From: Uliginosibacterium flavum
GTDB lineage: Bacteria > Pseudomonadota > Gammaproteobacteria > Burkholderiales > Rhodocyclaceae
Direction: 5' to 3'
Assembly (NCBI RefSeq): GCF_040566545.1
Contig: NZ_JBEWZI010000001.1
Coordinates: forward strand, 1-64,000
Length of the DNA stretch: 64,000 bases
The notes beneath the pieces were generated by a model. It ran no database searches. It was not told the DNA's origin and was given only the letters and a program-made list of their open reading frames with translations. Numbering within the stretch: position 1 is the stretch's first letter; every line of letters starts with the position of its first letter. This document shows, one piece after another, positions 25,743-33,685 of the stretch. A program made the position numbers and the translations under genes.

Positions 25743-27377
25743 GTGACTGACACCCCGAAGGACAACAACACCGTCGTACTTGGCGGCGCAGCCCAAGGCA
25801 GCACCAACCCCGCTTCCAAGGCTGGCGGCGTGCATAACGCGCTGCCCATCGGCACGCGCATGGGCGAGTTCGAAATCATCGGGCTGGTCGGTGAAGGCGG
25901 TTTCGGCATCGTCTATCTGGCGCAGGATCACTCGTTGGAACGCAAGGTCGCGCTAAAGGAATACATGCCCTCCTCGCTGGCCGCGCGCGGCGACGATGCC
26001 TCCGTGATCGTGCGCAGCGAACGCCATCAGGAAACCTTCGAGATCGGCCGGCGCAGCTTCGTGAATGAAGCCCGCCTCCTCGCCCAGTTCGATCACGCCG
26101 CACTGGTCAAGGTGTATCGCTTCTGGGAAGCCAACAGCACCGCATACATGGCCATGCCCTACTACGACGGGCAAACCCTGCGTGACAACCTGCGCGAGCG
26201 CACCAGCCCGCCCGACGAAGCCTGGCTCAAGAAGATCCTCGACCCGATCACCGAGGCGCTGGGCATCATTCACGAGCAGAACTGCTTCCACCGCGACATC
26301 GCGCCCGACAACATCATGCTGCTGCGTGACGGCCGCCCCGTGCTGCTCGATTTCGGTGCCGCCCGGCGTGTCATCAGCGACATGACCCAGGCCCTCACTG
26401 TCATCCTCAAGCCCGGCTACGCGCCCATCGAGCAATACGCCGAAATGCCCGGCATGAAGCAAGGCGCGTGGACCGACATCTATGCGCTCGCCGCCGTCTG
26501 CTATTTCAGCATCGCCAAGAAACTGCCGCCACCTTCCGTCAGCCGCATCGTGCAGGACAGCTATGAGCCCCTCGCCGAAATCGCCGCCGGCCGCTACAGC
26601 AACACCTTCCTGCGCGGCCTCGACCACTGTCTGGCCGTCAAGCCCGAGCACCGCCCGCAGACCATGGCCGAGATGCGCGATCTGATCGGCATCAACCTGC
26701 GCCCGACCGCACCGGAGGCCACTTCACCAACAGCAGCCCCGACAGCCGCACCGGACCTGGCTTTCGAGCTGGAGCAACCGAAGAGCCCCGCTGCGCCTGC
26801 CTCAGCAGCACCCCAGGCTGCGCAAGCCCGCCCTACGCCGGTCTCCAGGCCGCCTGTCGAAAAACCCGCCCCGCGCCGCGTGCCCGCCATCGATCCCGAC
26901 GAACAACGCACGCCCAAAGCCGCCAGCAGCAAGGCTCCACTGTTCATCGGTCTGGGCGTCCTCGCCCTCGCCGCGGCTGGTGGTGCCGGCTGGTATGTCA
27001 CCCAGCAACAAAACGCCAGCGCCCCGCAAGCCGCTAGCTCGGCGCCACAGATCAGCCCGCCGGTGATCCAGTCGCCCATAGCCCCGCCGCCGCCCGTCAT
27101 CATGGCGCCGATCAGCGCCCCGGCCCCAGCCGAATCCCCGGCAAGCGCCGCCGCCAGCCAAGCCGTCGAAGCCTTGCCCGCCAAAATCGAGCCTGTCAAA
27201 CCGCAGCCCGAGCCCGCCCGACTTGAGCCTATTCCGCAGCCCGCGAAGAAACCCGTCACCAAGCCTGTCGAGCCAAAACCCGCCAAGCCCATCAAGCCGG
27301 CTGGCGAATCCGGTGACAAGGCCGAGCGCGACTACATGAAGCAGCTCAACAAGGATCTGGACAATTTGTTGAAGTAA
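25743..27377 (+). CDS. Membrane Ser/Thr protein kinase, PpkA-like, T6SS-linked
   Basis: 544 residues from a GTG start 35 bases after tagF; the frame opens earlier but overlaps tagF. The kinase domain (about 43-290) has glycine loop GEGGFG (50-55), Lys72 in VALKEY, Glu109, catalytic HRDIAPDN (183-190) and DFGAARR (203-209). The usual Lys after the catalytic Asp is Ala. A long Ala/Pro linker, one membrane span (LFIGLGVLALAAAGGAGWYV, roughly 395-420) and a Pro/Ala/Lys-rich periplasmic tail follow. In other systems PpkA phosphorylates Fha to switch on the T6SS. No fha gene is seen here, so the target is open. Confidence 0.88.
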   Translation: MTDTPKDNNTVVLGGAAQGSTNPASKAGGVHNALPIGTRMGEFEIIGLVGEGGFGIVYLAQDHSLERKVALKEYMPSSLAARGDDASVIVRSERHQETFEIGRRSFVNEARLLAQFDHAALVKVYRFWEANSTAYMAMPYYDGQTLRDNLRERTSPPDEAWLKKILDPITEALGIIHEQNCFHRDIAPDNIMLLRDGRPVLLDFGAARRVISDMTQALTVILKPGYAPIEQYAEMPGMKQGAWTDIYALAAVCYFSIAKKLPPPSVSRIVQDSYEPLAEIAAGRYSNTFLRGLDHCLAVKPEHRPQTMAEMRDLIGINLRPTAPEATSPTAAPTAAPDLAFELEQPKSPAAPASAAPQAAQARPTPVSRPPVEKPAPRRVPAIDPDEQRTPKAASSKAPLFIGLGVLALAAAGGAGWYVTQQQNASAPQAASSAPQISPPVIQSPIAPPPPVIMAPISAPAPAESPASAAASQAVEALPAKIEPVKPQPEPARLEPIPQPAKKPVTKPVEPKPAKPIKPAGESGDKAERDYMKQLNKDLDNLLK

Positions 27378-27447
27378 GCGCCGGCCCCCTGATCGACGCG
27401 CAGGGAATTCACAACAAAATGCTCCTGAACGCACCGGAGTCCTTCAT

Positions 27448-27846
27448 TTGAAAAAATCAGTTCTTGAAATTTACGCCCTGGCGGTTTGCTTCGTCACCCT
27501 CGTCTGCTTTGCAGCCAGCATGGGCATCGCTCTGAAAAACACGGTCCGTCTGCTCAAACCCGACTTTACGATCACTTCAGACACCTACTTCAAGCACCAA
27601 TCGAACAGCGCCTATAACGACAGCTTCATCCACCGCTGGGACCCCGAAAAACCCGCATCCACGCCGGACCCGGCGGTACTGACTGCCGAGCGGGAAGCCT
27701 CCTACGCCCGCGTCCTCGACACGGAAAAACGTGAGGGCCTGCAAACCTTGATCGACGCCCTGATCATCATCCTGATCGATATCGGGATCTTCGGTTTCCA
27801 CTGGCGCCTTGCCCGTCGCGCCCAAACCTCAACGCAGATCAGCTGA
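27448..27846 (+). CDS. Unknown membrane protein, TTG start
   Basis: A 132-residue protein from TTG at 27448 (no ATG fits; an ACCGGAG purine stretch lies upstream). One membrane segment is N-terminal (EIYALAVCFVTLVCFAASMG) and one C-terminal (LIDALIIILIDIGIFGFHW), flanking a polar central loop of about 65 residues. No family is recognised. It follows the T6SS kinase by 70 bases in the same direction and may be co-transcribed, but nothing in its sequence links it to secretion. Confidence 0.65.
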   Translation: MKKSVLEIYALAVCFVTLVCFAASMGIALKNTVRLLKPDFTITSDTYFKHQSNSAYNDSFIHRWDPEKPASTPDPAVLTAEREASYARVLDTEKREGLQTLIDALIIILIDIGIFGFHWRLARRAQTSTQIS

Positions 27847-27954
27847 ATCGAAACACCAAGCGAAAGCCCGGACTGATGTGTCGGCGCTTTCACGAAGCCG
27901 AACAGGCGCAAGAATGCAGGCCATTCTGCCAATACTCACCGGACACCGTCCCGC

Positions 27955-28350
27955 ATGGAATTTCTCTTCGAACTGATCTTTGGGTTTATCGGCGAGTTTC
28001 TGCTGCAGATCCTGCTCGAAATCCTCGCTGAATTCGGTCTGCACAGTCTGCGCGAACCCTTCCGGCGCAAGCCCCACCCGGCCGTCGCATTCATTGGCTA
28101 CGGTCTGCTCGGCGCCCTCGCCGGTGGTCTCAGTCTGTGGTTGTTCCCGACACTATTCATCACCTCGCCGGACGCGCAGCTTGCCAATCTGCTGATCTCA
28201 CCCGCTCTCGCCGGCCTGTCCATGGCCGCCCTCGGCGCCTGGCGCGCCAAGCGTGGCCAGACCTTGCTGCGCATGGATCGCTTCGCCTACGGCTTTTTCT
28301 TCGCCATGACAATGGCGCTGGTACGCTACAGCGGCGCTCAGGGATTCTGA
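27955..28350 (+). CDS. Unknown polytopic membrane protein
   Basis: A 131-residue hydrophobic protein. An N-terminal amphipathic or membrane helix (LFELIFGFIGEFLLQILLEI) is followed by three probable spans: VAFIGYGLLGALAGGLSLWL, LLISPALAGLSMAALGAW and a C-terminal YGFFFAMTMALVRY. Charged turns (REPFRRKPH, RAKRGQ) fit inside-positive topology. No family recognised. It is the last rightward gene before the convergent flavoenzyme gene. Confidence 0.65.
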   Translation: MEFLFELIFGFIGEFLLQILLEILAEFGLHSLREPFRRKPHPAVAFIGYGLLGALAGGLSLWLFPTLFITSPDAQLANLLISPALAGLSMAALGAWRAKRGQTLLRMDRFAYGFFFAMTMALVRYSGAQGF

Positions 28351-28384
28351 AGGCAACGCAAAATCAGACCCTTACCCACTTGAA

Positions 28385-29476
28385 TCAAGCTGACGCCCGA
28401 CACGTCGATCCCGCCGGCGCAGCGCGCAGATATTGCTGCGGCCAGCTCGCGGCCAGCCCCAAAGCCTGCGCGGCGTGCACGGGCCAATAAGGATCGCGCA
28501 GGGCTTCGCGGCCGATCAGCACCAGATCGGCCTGACGCGTGCGGATGATGTGATCGGCCTGTGCCGCAGCTGTAATCAGGCCGACCGCCGCCGTCGGAAT
28601 GCCCGCTTCGCGGCGCACGCGTTCGGCAAACTCAGTCTGATAGCCCGGGCCTAGGGGCATGTTGGCTACGGGCAGCATCCCGCCGGAAGAGGTGTCAATC
28701 AGATCGACGCCTTCATCACGCAGGATGCGCGACAGCGCCACGGTCTCCTCGACACTCCAGCCACCTTCGGCCCAATCGGTTGCCGACAGGCGCACGAACA
28801 AGGGCAGACGTTCCGGCCACACTGCGCGCACGGCGGCAACCACTTCACGCGTCAGACGCGTCCGATTCTCGAAGCTGCCGCCGTATTCATCGCTGCGCCG
28901 ATTGGCCAGCGGCGACAGAAACTGATGCAGCAGATAGCCGTGTGCGGCATGCACCTCGACGACACGATAGCCTGCCGCCAGGGCGCGTTGCGCAGCCGCC
29001 GAAAAATCGGCGATGATTTGCTGGATGCCGGTTTCATCCAGCGCCAGAGGCGTGGCATAGCCGTCACCAAAGGCCAGTGCCGACGGCGCCACGAGTTGCC
29101 AGCCGCCCTGCTCGACCGGCATCGTGCCGACGCCAGAGCCCGGCACCCAGCTGCCGCCCTTGCGCCCGGCATGGGCCAGTTGCACGCCGGCGATCGCGCC
29201 TTGCTGGTGAATGAAACGGGTAGCGCGGGCAATCGGATCAATCTGCGCGTCGTCCCACAAACCCAGATCGCGCGGACTGATGCGGCCAATCGGCGTCACC
29301 GCCGTAGCCTCGGCGATGATCAGACCGGCGCCACCGGAGGCCCGACTGCCCAGATGTGCCAGGTGCCAGTCGGTGGCCATTCCGTTTTCAGCCGAGTAGG
29401 TACACATCGGCGGAATCGCGATGCGGTTGGGCAGCGTGATTTCACGCAGACTCAGGGGCGAAAACAGGTGGCTCAT
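28385..29476 (-). CDS. Old Yellow Enzyme-family NADH:flavin oxidoreductase (YqjM/NamA type)
   Basis: The 363-residue flavoenzyme begins LFSPLSLREITLPNRIAIPP and contains CTYSAENGMATDWHLAHLG (the Cys of the YqjM-class active site), GAGLIIAEATAVTPIGRISP, the FMN and catalytic stretch QLAHAGRKG, and VEVHAAHGYLLHQFLSPLAN. Such enzymes reduce activated C=C bonds using NAD(P)H. The ATG at 29476 fits the family N-terminus better than the one at 29500. It ends at a convergent junction and stands apart from glnB by a strong terminator. Confidence 0.93.
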   Translation of the reverse strand: MSHLFSPLSLREITLPNRIAIPPMCTYSAENGMATDWHLAHLGSRASGGAGLIIAEATAVTPIGRISPRDLGLWDDAQIDPIARATRFIHQQGAIAGVQLAHAGRKGGSWVPGSGVGTMPVEQGGWQLVAPSALAFGDGYATPLALDETGIQQIIADFSAAAQRALAAGYRVVEVHAAHGYLLHQFLSPLANRRSDEYGGSFENRTRLTREVVAAVRAVWPERLPLFVRLSATDWAEGGWSVEETVALSRILRDEGVDLIDTSSGGMLPVANMPLGPGYQTEFAERVRREAGIPTAAVGLITAAAQADHIIRTRQADLVLIGREALRDPYWPVHAAQALGLAASWPQQYLRAAPAGSTCRASA

Positions 29477-29514
29477 GGCAGGGCTCCGACAGTTCAACAT
29501 TCAGGTTCTGCAAA

Positions 29515-29544
29515 CAACAAAGCCCCGCACGCGGGGCTTTGTTG
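29515..29544. terminator. Bidirectional hairpin terminator between glnB and the flavoenzyme gene
   Basis: CAACAAAGCCCCGC (29515-29528) and GCGGGGCTTTGTTG (29531-29544) form a perfect 14-bp stem with T/A-rich outer flanks. It lies just beyond the glnB stop and is placed to end the leftward nadE-glnB transcript. Confidence 0.85.
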
Positions 29545-29562
29545 ACATAAATCGGCGGAAAA

Positions 29563-29901
29563 TCAGATCGCCTGTTCGTTGGTCTCGCCGGTACGAATGC
29601 GCACGACCTGCTCGACCGAGGAGACGAAAATCTTGCCGTCGCCGATCTTGCCGGTGTGGGCGGCCTTGATGATGGCTTCGACGGTCTGGTCAACGATGCT
29701 GTCGCTGACGACAACTTCCACCTTGATCTTGGGGAGAAAATCGACAACGTATTCAGCGCCACGATACAACTCTGTATGACCCTTCTGGCGGCCGAAACCT
29801 TTGACTTCGGTGACGGTCAGGCCAGTGATGCCGACTTCCGACAGGGCTTCACGGACTTCGTCGAGCTTGAACGGCTTGATGATTGCCTCGATCTTCTTCA
29901 C
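29563..29901 (-). CDS. glnB: Nitrogen regulatory protein PII (GlnB)
   Basis: The 112-residue PII protein is full length: MKKIEAIIKPFKLDEVREAL, T-loop KGFGRQKGHTELYRGAEY with the uridylylation Tyr51, B-loop and a C-terminal IRTGE segment. PII senses 2-oxoglutarate, ATP/ADP and, through uridylylation, glutamine, and controls glutamine synthetase, NtrB and other targets. The gene lies 45 bases downstream of nadE in the same direction, an arrangement seen in other betaproteobacteria. GlnB rather than GlnK is inferred from the absence of amtB. Confidence 0.95.
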   Translation of the reverse strand: MKKIEAIIKPFKLDEVREALSEVGITGLTVTEVKGFGRQKGHTELYRGAEYVVDFLPKIKVEVVVSDSIVDQTVEAIIKAAHTGKIGDGKIFVSSVEQVVRIRTGETNEQAI

Positions 29902-29946
29902 GGGGATTCTCCGGTGTTTGTGGTGTAGTCAGGGAGTATAGCCAAA

Positions 29947-31566
29947 TCAGTATTCATCGGCGTAGCGATTGGTAATCGGCTGGCGCCAATCCTTGCCAAA
30001 ACCGCGCTGGGTAACGCGAATGCCAATCGGCGACTGACGCCGCTTGTACTCATTGCGCTTGATCATGCCGACCACGCGACGCACGTCGTACTCGGTGTAG
30101 CCACGCGCGATGATTTCGCGCGGACTCTCGTTGCGCTCCATGTAGGCTTCGATGATCGCATCCAGCACCTCGTAGGGCGGCAGCGAATCCTGATCCTTCT
30201 GGTCCGGTTTGAGTTCAGCCGAGGGCGCGCGCGTCAGGATGTTTTCCGGAATGATGTACGAAATGCCGTTGCGATAGACACACAGGCGATAGACGAAAGT
30301 CTTGAGGATGTCCTTGATCACCGCGAAGCCGCCGGCCATGTCGCCGTACAGCGTGGCGTAGCCGACCGCCATTTCGCTCTTGTTGCCAGTGGTCAGGACG
30401 ATACTGCCAAACTTGTTGGACAGCGCCATCAAGCTCATACCGCGGATACGGGCCTGCAGGTTCTCCTCAGTGGTGTCAGCCGCGCGGCCTTCAAACAGCG
30501 GCGTCAGCATGGCTTCGAAAATCTGCATCGCCGGCTGGATCGCCAATTCGTCGTAACGCACGCCGAGCAGGCGCACCATTTCGCGTGAATCATCCAGACT
30601 CATCTGCGCTGTGTAAGGCGAAGGCATCATCACCGCTCGCACCTTGTCGGCGCCCAGAGCATCCACGGCAATCGCCAGGGTCAGGGCCGAATCCACACCG
30701 CCAGAGAGACCCAGCAGCGCGGCGGGGAAGCCGTTCTTGCCGATGTAATCGCGCACACCCAAGGTCAACGCTGCGTAAACTTCCGCCTCGACACTGCCAC
30801 GCGCGACCTTCACAGCACTCTGGAAATGCCCGTCGGCGTACTCGACAATATCCACCCGTTCTTCAAAGGCCGGCGCCTGATAACTCAAAACGCCATCCGC
30901 ATCCAGGGCGAATGAGCCACCATCAAAAACCAGCTCGTCCTGCCCGCCGACCAGATTACAGTACAGCATGCCCATGCCGGTGTCCCGCACCCGCTCGCGC
31001 AGCACATCCAGACGCAGATCGTGCTTGTCCATATGGAAGGGTGAGGCGTTGAGTACCAGCAGGACTTCAGCCCCGGCAGCACGTGCGCCCTCTGCGGTAC
31101 CCGACTCCCACACGTCGGCGCAGATATTGATACCCACTGCCACGCCCTGCACATCGACCACGCAAGCCTCTTCGCCGGAAGCGAAATAGCGCACTTCGTC
31201 GAACACTTCGTAATTGGGCAGGCGCAGCTTGCGGTAGGTGGCAAACACCTTGCCGTCGCGCAGCAAGGACGCCGCGTTGTAACGCAAATCGGCCTCTGCC
31301 AGCGGATGGCCAACCAGTACATCGATGCCGAGGCAACTCTCGGCTAACGCCTGCAGTTCATTTTCGCAGGCGCGGAAGAAGTCCGCGCGCAGCAGCAGGT
31401 CTTCCGGCGGATAGCCACACAAGGCGAGCTCCGGCGTAATCATCAGATGAGCACCGGCGCTGCGCGCGTCTGCCGCGGCCAGACGAATTTTGCCGGCGTT
31501 CCCGGCAAGGTCACCCACGCTGCTGTTGAGCTGGGCGACGGCGATTTTGAGAGAGGCTGAGTTCAT
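29947..31566 (-). CDS. nadE: Glutamine-dependent NAD+ synthetase
   Basis: A 539-residue two-domain enzyme. The N-terminal nitrilase-type glutaminase domain has Glu in MITPELALCGYPPEDLLL, Lys in YRKLRLPNY and Cys in VGINICADVWE. The synthetase domain carries the PP-loop GLSGGVDSALTLAIAVDAL, then TTGNKSEMAVGYATLYGDMA and SAELKPDQKDQDSLPPYEVL. It amidates deamido-NAD+ with ammonia from glutamine, the last step of NAD+ synthesis. Length matches this family. It heads the leftward nadE-glnB unit. Confidence 0.96.
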   Translation of the reverse strand: MNSASLKIAVAQLNSSVGDLAGNAGKIRLAAADARSAGAHLMITPELALCGYPPEDLLLRADFFRACENELQALAESCLGIDVLVGHPLAEADLRYNAASLLRDGKVFATYRKLRLPNYEVFDEVRYFASGEEACVVDVQGVAVGINICADVWESGTAEGARAAGAEVLLVLNASPFHMDKHDLRLDVLRERVRDTGMGMLYCNLVGGQDELVFDGGSFALDADGVLSYQAPAFEERVDIVEYADGHFQSAVKVARGSVEAEVYAALTLGVRDYIGKNGFPAALLGLSGGVDSALTLAIAVDALGADKVRAVMMPSPYTAQMSLDDSREMVRLLGVRYDELAIQPAMQIFEAMLTPLFEGRAADTTEENLQARIRGMSLMALSNKFGSIVLTTGNKSEMAVGYATLYGDMAGGFAVIKDILKTFVYRLCVYRNGISYIIPENILTRAPSAELKPDQKDQDSLPPYEVLDAIIEAYMERNESPREIIARGYTEYDVRRVVGMIKRNEYKRRQSPIGIRVTQRGFGKDWRQPITNRYADEY

Positions 31567-31647
31567 GGGGCGAAACTATACCGTTTAACGCCAAAAGCCG
31601 GGCGCCACGACCCGACCAAGCGGCTTATGAAAGAAGTTTTATCGCCA

Positions 31648-31725
31648 CCCCGAAGAGCCGCTACCAGCGGACTTCTTCAGACAGACCTATTCTCGAAGAG
31701 GCTTAGCAGATGAGGCTCTTCAAGC
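31648..31725. repeat. Two GAAGAGCC-family repeats
   Basis: CCCGAAGAGCCGCTACCAGC with CTTCTTCAGACAGACC (31648-31688), then CTCGAAGAGGCTTAGCAG with GAGGCTCTTCAAGCAT (31692-31726). Both show the family layout: a GAAGAG arm, about 15 variable bases, and a CTCTTCA arm followed by a CAGRCAGRC- or AGCA-type end. Confidence 0.7.
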
Positions 31726-31830
31726 ATCACTCCGTTTTTCCACAAAATCCGGGTACAAAACCATGATTTTTAAGTGGTTTTTGTGCTCTGCGAAACTTCC
31801 CCGGCCATCGACCCAAACACTCCATCAATC

Positions 31831-31846
31831 TGTGAAATATTTCACA
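31831..31846. promoter_or_regulatory. CRP-type operator, TGTGA-N6-TCACA
   Basis: TGTGAAATATTTCACA is a perfect 16-bp palindrome and matches both half-sites of the CRP/Vfr consensus. It lies in the AT-rich leader about 55 bases upstream of the DUF1800 start, near a TATAAA, so control of the DUF1800-DUF1501 pair by a CRP-family regulator is likely. Whether it activates or represses depends on a start site I cannot fix. Confidence 0.65.
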
Positions 31847-31899
31847 TTTTTATCAAATTTATAAACTGCCAGCTCGCTGTACCCGAACAGAGAGCAATC

Positions 31900-33675
31900 A
31901 TGAAAACAAGAATTTACGGACTGGGCTTGCTGACCCTGAGCCTGCTGGCCCTGGCTGCTTGTGGCGGCGGAGGCGGTGGAAGCGGCGGCGAAGGCAGCAC
32001 CACTGTGCAGGGTTGCAGTTACGCGACCGGCAGCGAACCCGTCATCACCACCACGGGCACCCATCCGACCAACGCAGCCGCCGTGCGTTTTCTGGCGCAA
32101 GCCAGTTTTGGCGCCAGCGAGGCCTCGCTCCAGGCGCTGACCGCGGGCTCCTACGAGAGCTGGCTGAGCGCCCAATTCGCTTTGCCACAGCAACTGCACC
32201 TGGCCTGCGTGAATCAGGAGGCGGCCGCCCTGGCTGCGGTCGGCAAAACGCTCAATCACACGCATTTCCTGCAAAGCTGGTGGGGCCAGGCATTGAGCCG
32301 CAACGACCAGTTGCGCCAGCGCGTGGCCTTCGCCCTGTCGCAGATCCTCGTCGTGTCTTTCGATGGCAGCCTGAGCGATAACGTGGCAGGCGTGGCGGCT
32401 TACTACGACGTGCTGGGCAAACACGCCTTCGGCAATTACCGCGATCTGATGGAGGAAGTTTCGCTGCACCCGGCCATGGGCGTATATCTCTCGCACCTGC
32501 GCAACCAGAAGGAAGATGGCAAGGGCCGCGTACCGGACGAGAACTATGCACGCGAAGTCATGCAGCTGTTCTCCATCGGCCTGTACGAACTCAACGCGGA
32601 TGGCTCGGTCAAGAGCAGCGGCGGCAAGCCGCTGGAAACCTATACCAATGACGATGTCTCGGGACTCGCGCGGGTCTTTACGGGCTACAGCTGGGGCGGG
32701 CCGGATACCAGCGATTCGCGCTTTTTTGATTCCAGCTCGGTGCGCGCGGCCAACAGCCGCGTGATCCCGATGCAGGGATACGCGAAATATCATTCCGTTG
32801 CCGAAAAGAAATTCCTCACGGCAATGATTGCGGCACAAGGCTCGGCCGACAAAGCGAGCATGGGCGCCGATCTGAAAACCGCGCTGGACACCCTGTTCAG
32901 TCACCCGAATCTGCCACCTTTCATCAGCAAGCAGATGATCCAGCGTCTGGTCACCAGCAATCCCTCACCCGCCTATGTCACCCGCGTTGCCAGCGCCTTC
33001 AGCAGCGGCACTGCATATGGATTCGGCAGCGGAAAACGGGGCGATATGAAGGCACTGGTGGCGGCGATCCTGCTCGACGCCGAGGCCCGCCCGGCCAGCC
33101 CCGGCACGGGCAGCGGCAAACTGCGCGAACCCGTGCTGCGTCTGGCCAACTGGGCCCGCGCTTTCGGCGCGACATCGCAGTCGGGCTCTTACCGGGTCGG
33201 CAACACGGACAGCGCGAGCAGTTCGCTGGGGCAAACGCCGATGCGCTCGCCCTCGGTCTTCAATTTCTACCGCCCCGGTTACATCCCGGCCGGCACGCGT
33301 CTGGCCACGGCCAGCCTGGTCGCGCCGGAGATGCAGATCACGCATGAAACCACCGTCGCCGGCTATCTGAACTTCATGCAGAGCACCGTGCAATACGGCG
33401 TCGGCACTTCGACCAACGGCGTGCGCGATGTGATCGCGGCCTACGAGAAGGAACTGGCGCTGGCCGCCAGTGCCGATCAGCTGCTCGACCGCGTCAACCT
33501 GATGCTGATGGCAGGGGGCATGAAAGCCTCGACGCGCACCGCGATCAAGGCCGCAATCGATGCGGTCCCGATCTCCAGCACCAATGCTACGGCCGCCGAC
33601 ACGGCGCGCCGCCAACGCGTCTATCTGGCCGTATTTCTGGCCATGGCCGCGCCTGAATACCTCGTGCAGAAGTGA
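31900..33675 (+). CDS. DUF1800-family lipoprotein
   Basis: 591 residues from ATG at 31900. The signal ends in a lipobox LALAAC (Cys about residue 21), followed by a poly-Gly/Ser stretch. The DUF1800 domain shows AAVRFLAQASFGASEASLQA, the HFLQSWWGQALSRNDQLRQR segment, RVAFALSQILVVSF and NYAREVMQLFSIGLYELN, and ends with PSVFNFYRPGYIP. The biochemical role of DUF1800 is not established. It is almost always paired with a DUF1501 gene, as here, and an exported or cell-surface role is inferred from the signals. The upstream ATG at 31774 lies in the leader and is rejected. Confidence 0.88.
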   Translation: MKTRIYGLGLLTLSLLALAACGGGGGGSGGEGSTTVQGCSYATGSEPVITTTGTHPTNAAAVRFLAQASFGASEASLQALTAGSYESWLSAQFALPQQLHLACVNQEAAALAAVGKTLNHTHFLQSWWGQALSRNDQLRQRVAFALSQILVVSFDGSLSDNVAGVAAYYDVLGKHAFGNYRDLMEEVSLHPAMGVYLSHLRNQKEDGKGRVPDENYAREVMQLFSIGLYELNADGSVKSSGGKPLETYTNDDVSGLARVFTGYSWGGPDTSDSRFFDSSSVRAANSRVIPMQGYAKYHSVAEKKFLTAMIAAQGSADKASMGADLKTALDTLFSHPNLPPFISKQMIQRLVTSNPSPAYVTRVASAFSSGTAYGFGSGKRGDMKALVAAILLDAEARPASPGTGSGKLREPVLRLANWARAFGATSQSGSYRVGNTDSASSSLGQTPMRSPSVFNFYRPGYIPAGTRLATASLVAPEMQITHETTVAGYLNFMQSTVQYGVGTSTNGVRDVIAAYEKELALAASADQLLDRVNLMLMAGGMKASTRTAIKAAIDAVPISSTNATAADTARRQRVYLAVFLAMAAPEYLVQK

Positions 33676-33685
33676 GAGGAACACC

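Larger units (their letters stand above)
31567..31899. promoter_or_regulatory. Divergent control region between nadE and the DUF1800 gene
   Basis: 333 bases without a gene. They contain two copies of the GAAGAGCC repeat (31648-31725), an AT-rich segment from about 31740 and a perfect palindromic operator at 31831-31846, both listed separately. A TATAAA at 31860-31865 could serve as a -10 element for the rightward gene. Confidence 0.5.
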
